Assembly (NCBI RefSeq): GCF_019334345.1
Contig: NZ_JAHWQX010000002.1
Span: forward strand, 186,001-250,000
Direction: 5' to 3'
DNA from: Neohoeflea coraliihabitans
GTDB lineage: Bacteria; Pseudomonadota; Alphaproteobacteria; Rhizobiales; Rhizobiaceae
Length of the DNA stretch: 64,000 nucleotides
Shown here one piece after another: positions 50,634-59,865 of the stretch. The notes under the pieces are model-generated. The model was given only the letters and a program-made list of their open reading frames with translations, was not told the origin of the DNA and did not search any database. A program made the position numbers and the translations under genes. The first letter of the stretch is position 1, and each line of letters begins with the position of its first letter.

Positions 50634-50658
50634 AACGTCGACCGTGCGGCTTCGTTCC
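50634..50658 (-). promoter_or_regulatory. EcfG-type promoter of the amidoligase operon
   Basis: On the minus strand GGAAC (50658-50654) is followed after exactly 16 bases by CGTT (50637-50634), an exact match to the general-stress consensus. The -10 lies 54 bases from the ATG. A second GGAAC copy occurs about 15 bases further upstream. Confidence 0.75.
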
Positions 50659-50700
50659 GGGGCACTGTTCCGGGGCACAGGGGTGAGGTCCGCAACCGGC

Positions 50701-51270
50701 TCACACACCGAAATAGATCGGTGCGGCAATGGCGGCGGCGATGAACAGGACGGCGAAAGTGGCAAACAGCCCGTCGCGTGCCAGCAGGGCAATGGCCATC
50801 ACCGACACGGCGGCCCCGAGAATCGATGATGAAAACGGCACGAGTTCGAGCATCGGCATCGCCAATCCGCAGCACAGACAGGCCAGATGCAGGATGGATG
50901 CCATGGGCCGATGAACGAGAACCGTCAGCCTGCGCGCAGTGATGCTGTCGAGGACTGCGACGGGCTTGTCCATCCAGTTGAGTGCCTTTTGATATTTGTG
51001 CCGCGAGACCTGTCGATGCATCAGCCAGCCGGGCAGCCAGAGATGCTTGCGTCCGATGAGAAGCTGGGCGGAAATCAGCGCGATGGCAATGCCCATTGCG
51101 GAAGACACACCGGGAACGCCTGACAAGGGCGTGACAACAAGCAGGGCCGGTATCAGGAGGACCGGCACCAGTGAATGTTCACCGGCCGTATCGAGGATTT
51201 CAGAGACACGAATGTCGTCCCCCTCGCCTGCGTCATGCAGCGCCTCGATGATCTTTCTGATGTCGCCCAT
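50701..51270 (-). CDS. exoD: ExoD-family membrane protein
   Basis: A 189-residue protein: an N-terminal helix (IRVSEILDTAGEHS) precedes LVPVLLIPALLVVTPLSGVPGVSSAMGIAIALISAQ in two parts, then LLIGRKHLWLPGWLMHRQV, the ExoD core, and two further helices. ExoD affects exopolysaccharide and alkaline tolerance in rhizobia. ATG 51288 is an alternative start. Divergent from the small hydrophilic gene at 51461. Confidence 0.88.
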   Translation of the reverse strand: MGDIRKIIEALHDAGEGDDIRVSEILDTAGEHSLVPVLLIPALLVVTPLSGVPGVSSAMGIAIALISAQLLIGRKHLWLPGWLMHRQVSRHKYQKALNWMDKPVAVLDSITARRLTVLVHRPMASILHLACLCCGLAMPMLELVPFSSSILGAAVSVMAIALLARDGLFATFAVLFIAAAIAAPIYFGV

Positions 51271-51396
51271 GGACCTCGGGTTTCCCATTCGTTTGCTGCT
51301 GGCCGAGCAGCTTGAACGAACAGGCGCAGCTGCGGGTGGTGAAAGCCAAACGTATGAGCGGGTGCAGCGTTCCTTTACTGGCAAGCGGCAGCGCGG

Positions 51397-51421
51397 GGAA
51401 CCGCACACCGTTCGGCACGTT
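51397..51421 (+). promoter_or_regulatory. EcfG-type promoter of the 72-residue hydrophilic gene
   Basis: GGAAC (51397-51401), 16 bases, CGTT (51418-51421): an exact consensus match, 39 bases before the ATG at 51461. Confidence 0.75.
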
Positions 51422-51460
51422 GTTTCTCAGAACCCTGAAAGATTGAAGTGGAGCAAGCCC

Positions 51461-51679
51461 ATGGCCGATGACAAACTCACCGAAACCGATCTCGCCAACC
51501 AGAAGATGGGTGACAACGATTTGCAGGGCAATGACCAATCGAATGTCCACAACCAGCGGCACGCCCAGCCCGACGCCAAGAAGAAGGCCGACGACGGCGT
51601 GGTCGACAGCCTGGAAAAGATGGATAAGGATCGCCGGGCTGAGGAGGAACTGGGCAAGGGCAATCGCAGCGGCGGCTGA
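51461..51679 (+). CDS. Small hydrophilic stress-type protein, 72 residues
   Basis: MADDKLTETDLANQKMGDND, then QPDAKKKADDGVVDSLEKMDKDRR and a Gly/Ser tail. It is extremely polar and probably disordered, like small general-stress proteins of rhizobia. GTGGAG precedes the ATG and an exact EcfG-type promoter lies upstream. I do not recognise a named family. Confidence 0.75.
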   Translation: MADDKLTETDLANQKMGDNDLQGNDQSNVHNQRHAQPDAKKKADDGVVDSLEKMDKDRRAEEELGKGNRSGG

Positions 51680-51828
51680 ATTTCAGCGGAGATTGGCGCC
51701 GGCGTTGGCGGTGAGCTAGGTTTTCCCTGACGTTGGCCTGCGGGAAGACCGGTGTCGGCCGCTTCGAGAAAGCCAGCGTTCCAGCACCTGCCTTTTCACC
51801 GGCAGACTGAGGGGTCTGGAGGTCACAT

Positions 51829-52899
51829 GTGATCAAGGCGGGGACACGCCGGAAAACAAGGATCGGACGCATGCGTGCCGCCGTTGTGGCGGCGCTTTTG
51901 CCGTGGTTATCGGCCTGCAGCGCGCCGTCCTATCTTGGCGAATTCACCGAGGGCGTCACAGCCTTGTTTGACCTCGGCGACGTGATGCGGCCGGCGGGCC
52001 GCGAAGCGGAGCAGATCGCCCAACTCGCCTGGGTGCTGTTCATCGGCGCCGCCATATTGTGGCTCCTGGTGATGGCGCTGTTTGTCTATATCACCAAGCA
52101 GAATCCGCGCCCCCTGTCGCGCCGCTGGGCCGAGGCCCTGATCATCGGCGGCGGGGGCATTTTCCCCGTCATTGTGCTCGGTATCCTGCTTGTCTGGACA
52201 TTGCCGCTGATGCCGGCCCAGCGGATGCCCGGCGACGGCCTGACCATTCGGGTGACGGGCAAGCAATGGTGGTGGAAGGTCGAATATCTCGATGCGAACG
52301 GCGATGAAGCGAACACGGTGGTCAGCGCCAACGAGATCCGGCTGCCGAAAGGGCGGCGCACGGAAATCGTACTGGCTGCAGATCGGGTGATCCACTCTTT
52401 CTGGATCCCGGCCCTGGCGGGCAAGACCGACATGATCCCGGGACAAACGACGCGCATGGCGCTGGAGCCGACGAAGACCGGCACGTTTCGCGGTGTCTGC
52501 GCCGAGTTTTGCGGTGAAAGCCACGCCCTGATGGCATTTGACGCCGTGGTACTGGAAGAACCGGCGTTCAAAGCCTGGCTCGCCGCCGAACGCGAGCCGG
52601 CGGATGCACCCAGGACCGCGGCTGAACGGCGCGGCGCGGAGGTGTTCTTGACGCAAGGCTGCGGGGCCTGCCATGCGGTGCGCGGTACGCCGGCGCAGGC
52701 GCAGATTGGCCCGGATCTCACGCATTTCGGCAGCCGCCTGACCCTCGGCGCCGGCTCATTTGATAACAGAAGCGCCGAACGGCAATCCTGGGTGGCGCAT
52801 GCGGCGGCCATGAAACCGGGGGCCCGAATGCCGGCCTACGCCTCGCTGTCAGACGAGGATCTGGCGGCGCTCGACCGCTATCTCGAGGGGCTGAAATGA
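51829..52899 (+). CDS. Cytochrome c oxidase subunit II with fused cytochrome c (caa3-like)
   Basis: About 356 residues. A lipoprotein-like signal (LPWLSAC), two helices, then the CuA domain with C-x3-C-x3-H-x2-M in GVCAEFCGESHALM, preceded by KQWWWKVEY. The C-terminus holds a heme-c site CGACH with distal Met in PGARMPAY. Start GTG 51829 sits behind GGAGG; ATG 51871 is also possible. It overlaps the subunit I gene by four bases. Confidence 0.93.
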   Translation: MIKAGTRRKTRIGRMRAAVVAALLPWLSACSAPSYLGEFTEGVTALFDLGDVMRPAGREAEQIAQLAWVLFIGAAILWLLVMALFVYITKQNPRPLSRRWAEALIIGGGGIFPVIVLGILLVWTLPLMPAQRMPGDGLTIRVTGKQWWWKVEYLDANGDEANTVVSANEIRLPKGRRTEIVLAADRVIHSFWIPALAGKTDMIPGQTTRMALEPTKTGTFRGVCAEFCGESHALMAFDAVVLEEPAFKAWLAAEREPADAPRTAAERRGAEVFLTQGCGACHAVRGTPAQAQIGPDLTHFGSRLTLGAGSFDNRSAERQSWVAHAAAMKPGARMPAYASLSDEDLAALDRYLEGLK

Positions 52900-55478
52900 T
52901 GCGGGACGCCGAAAAAACACCAAATTCCGACCGCGAGCCGCAGGGCCCCTACCCGCCCAGCGAGGCGATGCTCGCCGAGCAAGTCGAGCCGCGCGTGACC
53001 GCCGAAGGCGCCGCGCAGCTGCGCGCTGCATGGAAAACGCCGCAGGGCGTCAAATATCTCACCGCCGTGAACAATTCCGAAGTCGGCCTATGGTACGCGC
53101 TGACCTGTTTCTTCTTCATGATGGCCGCTGGCGTGCTCGCCTTGTTGATGCGCGTGCAGCTGGCATTTCCCGGCAATGATTTCCTGTCGGCCGACCGCTT
53201 CAACCAGTTCTTCACGATGCACGGTTCGGCCATGATGTTCCTGTTTGCCGTGCCGATGTTCGAGGCGATGGCGATCCTGTTGCTGCCGGCCTTTCTCGGA
53301 GCGCGCGACATGCCCTTTCCGCGGCTGTCAGCCTTCGGCTACTGGTGTTTTCTGATCGGCGGCGTGTTCGTCTTCGGATCAGTGCTGTTTGATGCGGCGC
53401 CGAGCTCGGGCTGGTTCATGTATCCGCCGCTCGCTACCCAGTCGGAGGGGGTCGGCTCGGATATCTGGCTGCTCGGCCTGTCCTTCATCGAGGTGGCGTC
53501 GATCGCGGCCGCGGTCGAACTGATCGTCGGTGTCCTGAAATGTCGGCCGCCGGGGATGCGCATCAATCTGATGCCGCTTTACGGCTGGTACGTTCTGGTG
53601 GTCGGCGGCATGATCCTGTTCGCCTTCCCGCCGCTGATTGCCGGCGATTTCCTGTTCGAACTGGAGCGCAGTTTTAACTGGCCGTTCTTCGATCCCGAGC
53701 GCGGCGGCAATCCGCTTTTGTGGCAGCACCTGTTCTGGATTTTCGGGCATCCGGAGGTCTACATCATCTTCCTGCCGTCGATCGCCATCGCGGCGATGAT
53801 CGTGCCGACCGTGGCAAACCGGCCGATCGTCGGCTATTCGTGGATCGTGCTGTCAGCGGTCGGGACCGGCTTTCTGTCGTTCGGCCTGTGGGTGCACCAC
53901 ATGTTCACGACCGGCCTGCCCTCGCTATCCCTGGGCTTTTTCTCGGCCGCCTCGGAATCGGTGGTCATCCCCACCGGCATCCAGCTGTTCGCCTTTCTCG
54001 CAACGCTGATGGTGGGCCGGCTGACACTGTCGGTGCCGATGCTGTTCATTGCCGGCGCGCTGGCGATCTTCGTGTTCGGCGGGTTGACCGGCATCATGCT
54101 GGCGCTGGTGCCGTTCGACTGGCAGGTGCACGACAGCTATTTCATCGTCGCGCATCTGCACTACACGCTGTTTGGCGGTATGGTGTTTCCGGTGCTTGCC
54201 GGGGTCTATTACTTCTATCCGTTCCTGCGCAAGAAGATGCTGTCCGAGCGCATCGGCAAATGGGTGTTCTGGCTGATCTTCATCGGCTTCAATGTCACCT
54301 TCCTGCCGATGCATCTGAGCGGGCTGCGCGGCATGCCGCGGCGGGTATTCACCTATCCCGACGAGCCGGGGCTCAATCTTCTCAACCTGATCTCGACCGT
54401 CGGCGCGTTCATCATCGCCATCGGTTTCCTGCTGTTTGCCTGGGATCTACTGCGGCCGCGCCGAAAACACCCTCTGGCCCCGCTCAATCCCTGGAATGCG
54501 GGGACGCTGGAATGGTCCAACGATGTGCCGGCGGAAGCCTGGGGGTCGCGATCCATTCCCTACGTCACCAGCCGATATCCGCTGTGGGATCAGACCAAAC
54601 TGGTGGAGCGGATGCATGCCGGCCGCTACTATCTCCCCGATGCCCCCGAGCACAAGCGCGAGACGCTGATCACCACGGTGCTCGACGCACGGCCGATCCA
54701 GTGCATGCGGGTCACGGGTCCGGCGTGGATCACGCTCGCCGCGGCCGGCTTTACCGGCGGCGCCTTCATTTTCCCGACCTTCCACGTCTACTGGCCGGCG
54801 ATCGTCTGTGCGGCCTTCGCCATTGTCTGCATTCTCTACTGGCTATGGACCAGTACCGCGCCGATCCCGCCGAAGGAGATGCGCGACGTCGGACTGGGGC
54901 TGAAGCTGCCGATCTATGCCGCCGGCCCGGCATCTGCCGGCTGGTGGGGCGTGTGGATCACGATGCTTGGCGACACGACGGCCTTCGCCAGCCTCGTCTT
55001 CGGCTATTTCTTCTACTGGACGGCGAGCGCCGACTACCCGCCGGCAGACGCCGTGCATGCCAATGGACCGCTGATCTTTACGGCCTCGCTCGTGCTTCTT
55101 TGCAGCTGGGCGCTGACCGTGGCGGCGCGCGAGGTCAACAGGCGCGGCCGGGTGGCAATGGCCCGGGTTCTGCTGATCGCCGCGCCGCTTTGCGCCGTCG
55201 GCGGTATCGCCGCGCTGATCGCCTCGGTGCTGGTGGCCGGGCTGGATCCGGTCAGCCACGTCTATCCGGCCACGGTCTGGGCGTTCATGGTCTGGGCATG
55301 CGTGCATATGGGCGCCGGAATCATCATGCAGCTCTACTGCCTGGCGCGCAGCCTCGCCGGGCGCATGACGCCGACCCACGATGCTGATTTATGGAACGTG
55401 ACGCTGTACTGGCACTTCATGGCGCTGACGGCGGCAGTGACGGGCCTGGTGATCGGCCTGTTTCCGAGGATGATGTGA
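52896..55478 (+). CDS. Fused cytochrome c oxidase subunits I and III
   Basis: An 860-residue protein. The subunit I part has HGSAMMFLFAVPMFEAM (low-spin heme His), WIFGHPEVYIIFLPS (CuB His and cross-linked Tyr), WVHHMFTTG and HLHYTLFGGMVFP. From about residue 650 a subunit III-like region follows (WGVWITMLGDTTAFASLVFGYFFYW, HMGAGIIMQLYCLA, LYWHFMALTAAVTGLVIGLFP). Fusion of I and III is known in some bacterial oxidases. It reduces oxygen and pumps protons in the inner membrane. Confidence 0.94.
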   Translation: MMRDAEKTPNSDREPQGPYPPSEAMLAEQVEPRVTAEGAAQLRAAWKTPQGVKYLTAVNNSEVGLWYALTCFFFMMAAGVLALLMRVQLAFPGNDFLSADRFNQFFTMHGSAMMFLFAVPMFEAMAILLLPAFLGARDMPFPRLSAFGYWCFLIGGVFVFGSVLFDAAPSSGWFMYPPLATQSEGVGSDIWLLGLSFIEVASIAAAVELIVGVLKCRPPGMRINLMPLYGWYVLVVGGMILFAFPPLIAGDFLFELERSFNWPFFDPERGGNPLLWQHLFWIFGHPEVYIIFLPSIAIAAMIVPTVANRPIVGYSWIVLSAVGTGFLSFGLWVHHMFTTGLPSLSLGFFSAASESVVIPTGIQLFAFLATLMVGRLTLSVPMLFIAGALAIFVFGGLTGIMLALVPFDWQVHDSYFIVAHLHYTLFGGMVFPVLAGVYYFYPFLRKKMLSERIGKWVFWLIFIGFNVTFLPMHLSGLRGMPRRVFTYPDEPGLNLLNLISTVGAFIIAIGFLLFAWDLLRPRRKHPLAPLNPWNAGTLEWSNDVPAEAWGSRSIPYVTSRYPLWDQTKLVERMHAGRYYLPDAPEHKRETLITTVLDARPIQCMRVTGPAWITLAAAGFTGGAFIFPTFHVYWPAIVCAAFAIVCILYWLWTSTAPIPPKEMRDVGLGLKLPIYAAGPASAGWWGVWITMLGDTTAFASLVFGYFFYWTASADYPPADAVHANGPLIFTASLVLLCSWALTVAAREVNRRGRVAMARVLLIAAPLCAVGGIAALIASVLVAGLDPVSHVYPATVWAFMVWACVHMGAGIIMQLYCLARSLAGRMTPTHDADLWNVTLYWHFMALTAAVTGLVIGLFPRMM

Positions 55479-55879
55479 TGAACAGCCCGCAACAGGACGA
55501 GGAACGCCGGACTTTCCGAGAAGAAGCGAGCAGCCTCTGGCTGATCACGCTCGGCCCGGCTTTGTGGGCCGTACACTTCACCGTTGTCTACGCCGCCACC
55601 GCCGTTGTCTGCGCCAAGCTGGGCACCGCCTATCTGCCGTATCTGCGACTGGGCATTGCGGCGCTGACACTGATTGCCGTCGGCGCGATCGCGGTGATTG
55701 CCTGGCGATCCTGGCGGCAATGGAATTATATGACCAACCAGGAATACTCGCACGGTCAGCCGACGGGTGAGCATCGCCACGAATTTCTCGGCCATGCCGC
55801 CTTCCTGCTCGCGGTTCTCGCTGCCATCGCCACCTTGTATACGGCGCTGCCGGCTGTTTTCATCGCGGGGTGCGGTTGA
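55478..55879 (+). CDS. Oxidase-operon membrane protein, 133 residues
   Basis: Three or four hydrophobic segments (SLWLITLGPALWAVHFTVVYAATAVVC, IAALTLIAVGAIAVIAW, HAAFLLAVLAAIATLYTALPAVF), two Cys and several His. Start ATG 55478 overlaps the subunit I stop (TGATG) and it ends overlapping the CtaG-like gene the same way. It is probably a small accessory subunit or assembly factor; I do not know a named family. Confidence 0.85.
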   Translation: MNSPQQDEERRTFREEASSLWLITLGPALWAVHFTVVYAATAVVCAKLGTAYLPYLRLGIAALTLIAVGAIAVIAWRSWRQWNYMTNQEYSHGQPTGEHRHEFLGHAAFLLAVLAAIATLYTALPAVFIAGCG

Positions 55880-56499
55880 TGCCAGGACCGTCCATCCGCT
55901 CCCTGCTGGCGGTGGCGATCGCCGCCGGCGTATGGCTGTCGCCGCTTCGCAGCTTCGGCCTGGAGCCGTTCACGATCCACATGATCCGCCACATGGCGCT
56001 GATCGCCATTGTCGCGCCACTGGCGGCACCGGCCGCGGTTCGCCTTGCAGAACGGGCAGGACTTGCCGGAAGCGATCGCGACGCCTGGCCGGGCGGCCTG
56101 CTGCTTGCTGCGACGGTGCTCGAATTTCTGGTTGTGTGGGGCTGGCACCTGCCGGCGCTGCACGAATGGGCGGCGGTCAGCGTGTCGGGTTTTGTTCTCG
56201 AGCAGATAAGCTTCTTGCTGGCCGGGCTGCTGTTGTGGGTCTCGGTGTTGCGCGCCGAAAACGGCCTCGCGGCGGCGGGCGGGCTGCTTCTGACCTCAAT
56301 GCACATGACCCTGCTCGGGGCGTTGCTGATCCTTGCCGGTCGGCCCCTTTATGCCGCAATTTGCTTCGGAGCGGCGCCCCTTGCCGATCAGCAGATGGGC
56401 GGCATGCTGATGCTGGCGATCGGCACGCCGATCTACCTGGCGGCCGGCGTTCTGCTGGTGCGGCGTGAGCTCGAAACGAGCGAGGAGGTGCAGCCATGA
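55879..56499 (+). CDS. CtaG/caa3-type oxidase assembly membrane protein
   Basis: A 206-residue, six-helix protein of the caa3-CtaG family: PFTIHMIRHMALIAIVAPLAA, VVWGWHLPALHEWA and GGLLLTSMHMTLLGALL carry the conserved His residues likely to bind copper. It is smaller than the usual ~270 residues. It probably delivers copper to the oxidase. Coupled on both sides. Confidence 0.85.
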   Translation: MPGPSIRSLLAVAIAAGVWLSPLRSFGLEPFTIHMIRHMALIAIVAPLAAPAAVRLAERAGLAGSDRDAWPGGLLLAATVLEFLVVWGWHLPALHEWAAVSVSGFVLEQISFLLAGLLLWVSVLRAENGLAAAGGLLLTSMHMTLLGALLILAGRPLYAAICFGAAPLADQQMGGMLMLAIGTPIYLAAGVLLVRRELETSEEVQP

Positions 56500-57608
56500 T
56501 GCGTTACCTGCTGCCCATCGGCGTGCTGGCGGTGCTCGGCGCCCTCGGCGGCATCGCGGTGGTCGCGTTCGGCCTGTACAATGTTTCCGCTTCCAGCGGG
56601 CATTTGCCGGGCGTGTCCTGGGTGCTGAACACAACGTTTCGCAATTCGGTGCGGCTGCGGGCGCCGGAGCCCGAGAGCGTCCCGGATCTGTCGATCCCGG
56701 GCTATGCGGCGCTCGGGGCCCGCCATTACGACAGTGCCTGCAAGATGTGCCACGGAGCGCCCGGCGAGCCGCGCAGCGCCACGGTACTGAGCATGGTGCC
56801 GCAGCCGCCGCCGCTGGCATCCGCCGTGTCGCACTGGCAGCCGAACGAATTGTTCTGGATCGTGCGGCACGGCATCAAGATGAGCGGCATGCCGGCTTGG
56901 CCGGCGGAGCGCGACGATGACGTCTGGCCGGTGGTTGCCTTTCTGGCGCAGGCGGAAGATCTGTCCGTGGAGGGCTACCGGGAGCTGGCCGGTCTGCCCC
57001 AGTCACCCGGAATATCACCCGGAATGTCACCCGGAATGGCGCCCGGCACGGCCGACGCAGCGGATACCGGCGATCCCATCGCGTCGTTGGCTGCCAGCTG
57101 CGTTGCATGTCATGGCAGCGTCGATGAAGCCCCGGTCAGCCCGGCAGCGCCGCGGCTCGATATTCTTTCCGCCGAGTATATGGCTTCGTCCCTGCAAGCC
57201 TATCGCGAGGGACGCCGGTTCAGCGGCATGATGGAGCAGGCGGCAAGCGATCTCAGCGACCAGCAGATTACAGCGCTGGCAGACCATTTCACCGCGCCCG
57301 GCGGCGCACAGGCCGCCCGCACCCTTGCCGCACCGCCCGAGGACATCGCGGCGATCGTCCTGGGCGGGACCGGTGAAACGCAAACGCCGGCCTGTGCCGC
57401 CTGTCACGGACCCTGGCCGCAACCGCTGCCCGCCGGCAATCCGCCCCTTGCCGGGCAGAACCGCCTCTATCTCGCCGACCAGATGAAGGCGTTCAAGGCC
57501 AGCACCCGCGGCGGCACCGATCGCGCCTATCTGATGCACCGGATGATCGATGACCTCGACAGCGCAACGATCGAGGCGCTCGCCGCCTATTATGCGTCGG
57601 CACGTTAG
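56496..57608 (+). CDS. Membrane-anchored triheme cytochrome c
   Basis: A 370-residue protein with an N-terminal anchor helix and three heme-c sites: CKMCH (82-86), CVACH (202-206) and CAACH (300-304). The first domain has a KMSGMPAW axial-Met segment. A Pro/Gly/Met linker (SPGISPGMSPGMAPG, 170-184) joins it to the second. It overlaps the CtaG-like gene by ATGA and closes the oxidase operon, so it probably feeds electrons to subunit II. Confidence 0.92.
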   Translation: MMRYLLPIGVLAVLGALGGIAVVAFGLYNVSASSGHLPGVSWVLNTTFRNSVRLRAPEPESVPDLSIPGYAALGARHYDSACKMCHGAPGEPRSATVLSMVPQPPPLASAVSHWQPNELFWIVRHGIKMSGMPAWPAERDDDVWPVVAFLAQAEDLSVEGYRELAGLPQSPGISPGMSPGMAPGTADAADTGDPIASLAASCVACHGSVDEAPVSPAAPRLDILSAEYMASSLQAYREGRRFSGMMEQAASDLSDQQITALADHFTAPGGAQAARTLAAPPEDIAAIVLGGTGETQTPACAACHGPWPQPLPAGNPPLAGQNRLYLADQMKAFKASTRGGTDRAYLMHRMIDDLDSATIEALAAYYASAR

Positions 57609-57700
57609 CAAGAAGAGCAACTCCACCCTCAGGGCCGCGCTTGACTTTCATCGACCGGACCGTCGATCATCGGCGCGCATAAGGGGCATGACGACGAGAC

Positions 57701-58597
57701 ATGGTGATGCATTCGACAGGAATGGCGCCGCAGCCGGGCATGGTGCGAGGGCTCTGCGGCGCGGCCGGCCTGGCGCTAATGGTCCTGTTGGCTGCGCCGC
57801 AGCCGGTGCACGCGCAGGGCGCGGCTGCCGATAGAACCAGTGCCGAGCAGATCTGCGCACTGATCGGCAGCGAAGCGCGCCGCAATGGTCTTCCCGAAAG
57901 CTTCTTCGCGCGCCTGATCTGGAAAGAAAGCCGGTTCGACACCGGCGCCGTCTCGCCGGCGGGCGCTGAGGGCATTGCGCAGTTCATGCCGGCCACGGCG
58001 CGTTTGCGCGGCCTGAGCGACAGTTTCGACATTGCGCAGGCACTGCCCGCCTCGGCGCGCTATCTCGCCGAGCTGAAAAACCGGTTCGGCAATCTCGGAC
58101 TGGCGGCGGCGGCCTACAATGCCGGCGAGCGCCGCGTCGAGCGCTGGCTGACGAGTGGCGGATTCCTGCCGCTGGAGACCGAAGACTATGTGCGCGATAT
58201 CACCGGCGAGGCGGCCGATACCTTTGCCGATCGCGCCCGCCGCATCCGCCTGCGGCCGCTTGATGCCAAGCTGTCGTTCGACGAGGCCTGCCGCGCCCTG
58301 CCGGTGATCATGACGCGAACGACACCGATGGCGGAAGTGTCGCGCAAGCCCTGGGCGGTGCTGGTGGCCGGGCACTTCGACCGGGCGGTGGCGCTGAAGC
58401 AATGGCAGCGCATGCGGCAGGCGACGGGCGTGACAGTGGCGAGCGAGGATGTCTATGTCAGCCGAAAACGCACCGGAATGGCACGCAGCGGCGTGCATTC
58501 AGTGCGCATTGGCGTGCAAACGCGCGGCCGGGCCGAGGCGATCTGCTCGGAGCTGCGCGCCAAGGGCGGCGCCTGCGTCGTCTTGAAGAACAGCTGA
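57701..58597 (+). CDS. Lytic transglycosylase (Slt-type)
   Basis: A 298-residue exported protein. After a signal peptide ending VHAQG the SLT domain reads PESFFARLIWKESRFDTGAVSPAGAEGIAQFMPATAR in two parts, with the catalytic Glu in KESRFD, and GNLGLAAAAYNAGERRVERWL. The C-terminal 90 residues resemble an SPOR-like peptidoglycan-binding module. It cleaves glycan strands in the periplasm. Start ATG 57701 or a later Met before the signal helix. Confidence 0.88.
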   Translation: MVMHSTGMAPQPGMVRGLCGAAGLALMVLLAAPQPVHAQGAAADRTSAEQICALIGSEARRNGLPESFFARLIWKESRFDTGAVSPAGAEGIAQFMPATARLRGLSDSFDIAQALPASARYLAELKNRFGNLGLAAAAYNAGERRVERWLTSGGFLPLETEDYVRDITGEAADTFADRARRIRLRPLDAKLSFDEACRALPVIMTRTTPMAEVSRKPWAVLVAGHFDRAVALKQWQRMRQATGVTVASEDVYVSRKRTGMARSGVHSVRIGVQTRGRAEAICSELRAKGGACVVLKNS

Positions 58598-59017
58598 TCA
58601 GGAATCGGCGCCGCGGCAGTCGGCGCAAAGGCCGCGCAATTCGACGATCGAGCGGCTCGGACGAAAGCCGCTTTCGGCGGTCAGCTTGTGCAATCGGCTT
58701 TCCAGGCCCTGATCGGACAGTTCCGCCACCCGGCCACAGGTCTCGCAGATGGCAAAGACCGTCGCCGCATGCGTGGTGCAGGCGTGATCATTGCAGGCGA
58801 CGAAGGCATTCATGCTTTCCAGGCGGTGGACCAGCCCCAGCTCCAACAGTTTGTCGAGGGCGCGGTAGACCTGCAGGGGGGCACGAAACCCCTCATCGCG
58901 CAGCCGGTCAAGAATGCGATAGGCCGAAAGCGGCCCCTCGGCGCCGGTCAGTTCACCGAGAACCAGCATCTGGTTGCGTGTCAGCGGCGTATCGGATGGC
59001 GCGGCAGCGTGCATCAT
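58598..59017 (-). CDS. zur: Zinc uptake regulator Zur (Fur family)
   Basis: A 139-residue Fur-type regulator. HTH LTRNQMLVLGELTGAEGPLSAYRIL and ALDKLLELGLVHRLES; the zinc-regulatory segment ACNDHACTTHAATVFAICETCGRV and a C-terminal CADCRG supply structural and sensing Cys/His. It overlaps znuB by ATGA, so it is the last gene of znuCB-zur and should repress through the box at 60883. Confidence 0.93.
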   Translation of the reverse strand: MMHAAAPSDTPLTRNQMLVLGELTGAEGPLSAYRILDRLRDEGFRAPLQVYRALDKLLELGLVHRLESMNAFVACNDHACTTHAATVFAICETCGRVAELSDQGLESRLHKLTAESGFRPSRSIVELRGLCADCRGADS

Positions 59018-59865
59018 TGCTCCTCCCCGGCATCGGCATGGTCAGGGATTTGCGGCGCGCGCCGGCGGGCCGGGTTCAGCCGGCCGGGCAGCGGGGTCAG
59101 GCTGATCAGGAACAGCGCCAGCGCTGCAACGACGATGGCCGGACCGGAGGGCGGATCCCACAAGCGCGAGGCCGCGAGCCCTGAACTCACTGCCAGCACG
59201 CCGAACACAGCTGCCAACAGCGCCATCTGTTCCGGACTGCGGGCAAAGCGGCGGGCGGTGGCCGCCGGTATGATCAACATCGCCGTGATCAGCAGAACAC
59301 CGACGATCTTGATGGCAATGGCTATGACGACGGCCATCAGCAGCATGAACACCGTATTGACGCGGTCGGTCGACACCCCTTCGCCGGCCGCCAGTTCCGG
59401 GCTGACGGTGGTGGCAAACAGGCCGCGCCAGATCAGGGCCAGGACCGCCAGAACAGCCAGGCCGCCGGCCCATATCAGCGCGATGTCGAGGCGCGAGACC
59501 GAAAGGATATCGCCAAAAAGCAGCCCCATGAGATCAACGCGCAACCAGGTCATGGCGCTCATGACGATGATGCCGAGTGCCAGAGAGGAATGCGACAGAA
59601 TCCCAAGCAGGGAATCGGCGGCCAAACCGGCGCGCCGTTCCATGGCCAGCAGCGCAACCGCAATGAGCGCGGCGACGGCAAACACGGCGAAAGTGACGTT
59701 GACTTCGAGCAGAAATGCAAGCGCAACCCCCAGCAGCGCGGCATGGGCCAGCGTTTCACCGAAATAGGCGAGCCGGCGCCAGACAATGAAGCAACCGAGT
59801 GGCCCGGCGACGAGCGCCATGCCGATGCCGGCAAGCAGAGCGCGGACGAGATAATCGTCAAGCAT
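59014..59865 (-). CDS. znuB: Zinc ABC transporter permease ZnuB
   Basis: A 283-residue, eight- or nine-helix permease: MLDDYLVRALLAGIGMALVAGPLGCFIVWRRLAYFGETLAHAALLG in part, and LFGDILSVS, KIVGVLLITAMLIIPAATAR, all ZnuB hallmarks. Overlaps znuC by eight bases and zur by four. Confidence 0.95.
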   Translation of the reverse strand: MLDDYLVRALLAGIGMALVAGPLGCFIVWRRLAYFGETLAHAALLGVALAFLLEVNVTFAVFAVAALIAVALLAMERRAGLAADSLLGILSHSSLALGIIVMSAMTWLRVDLMGLLFGDILSVSRLDIALIWAGGLAVLAVLALIWRGLFATTVSPELAAGEGVSTDRVNTVFMLLMAVVIAIAIKIVGVLLITAMLIIPAATARRFARSPEQMALLAAVFGVLAVSSGLAASRLWDPPSGPAIVVAALALFLISLTPLPGRLNPARRRAPQIPDHADAGEEQ

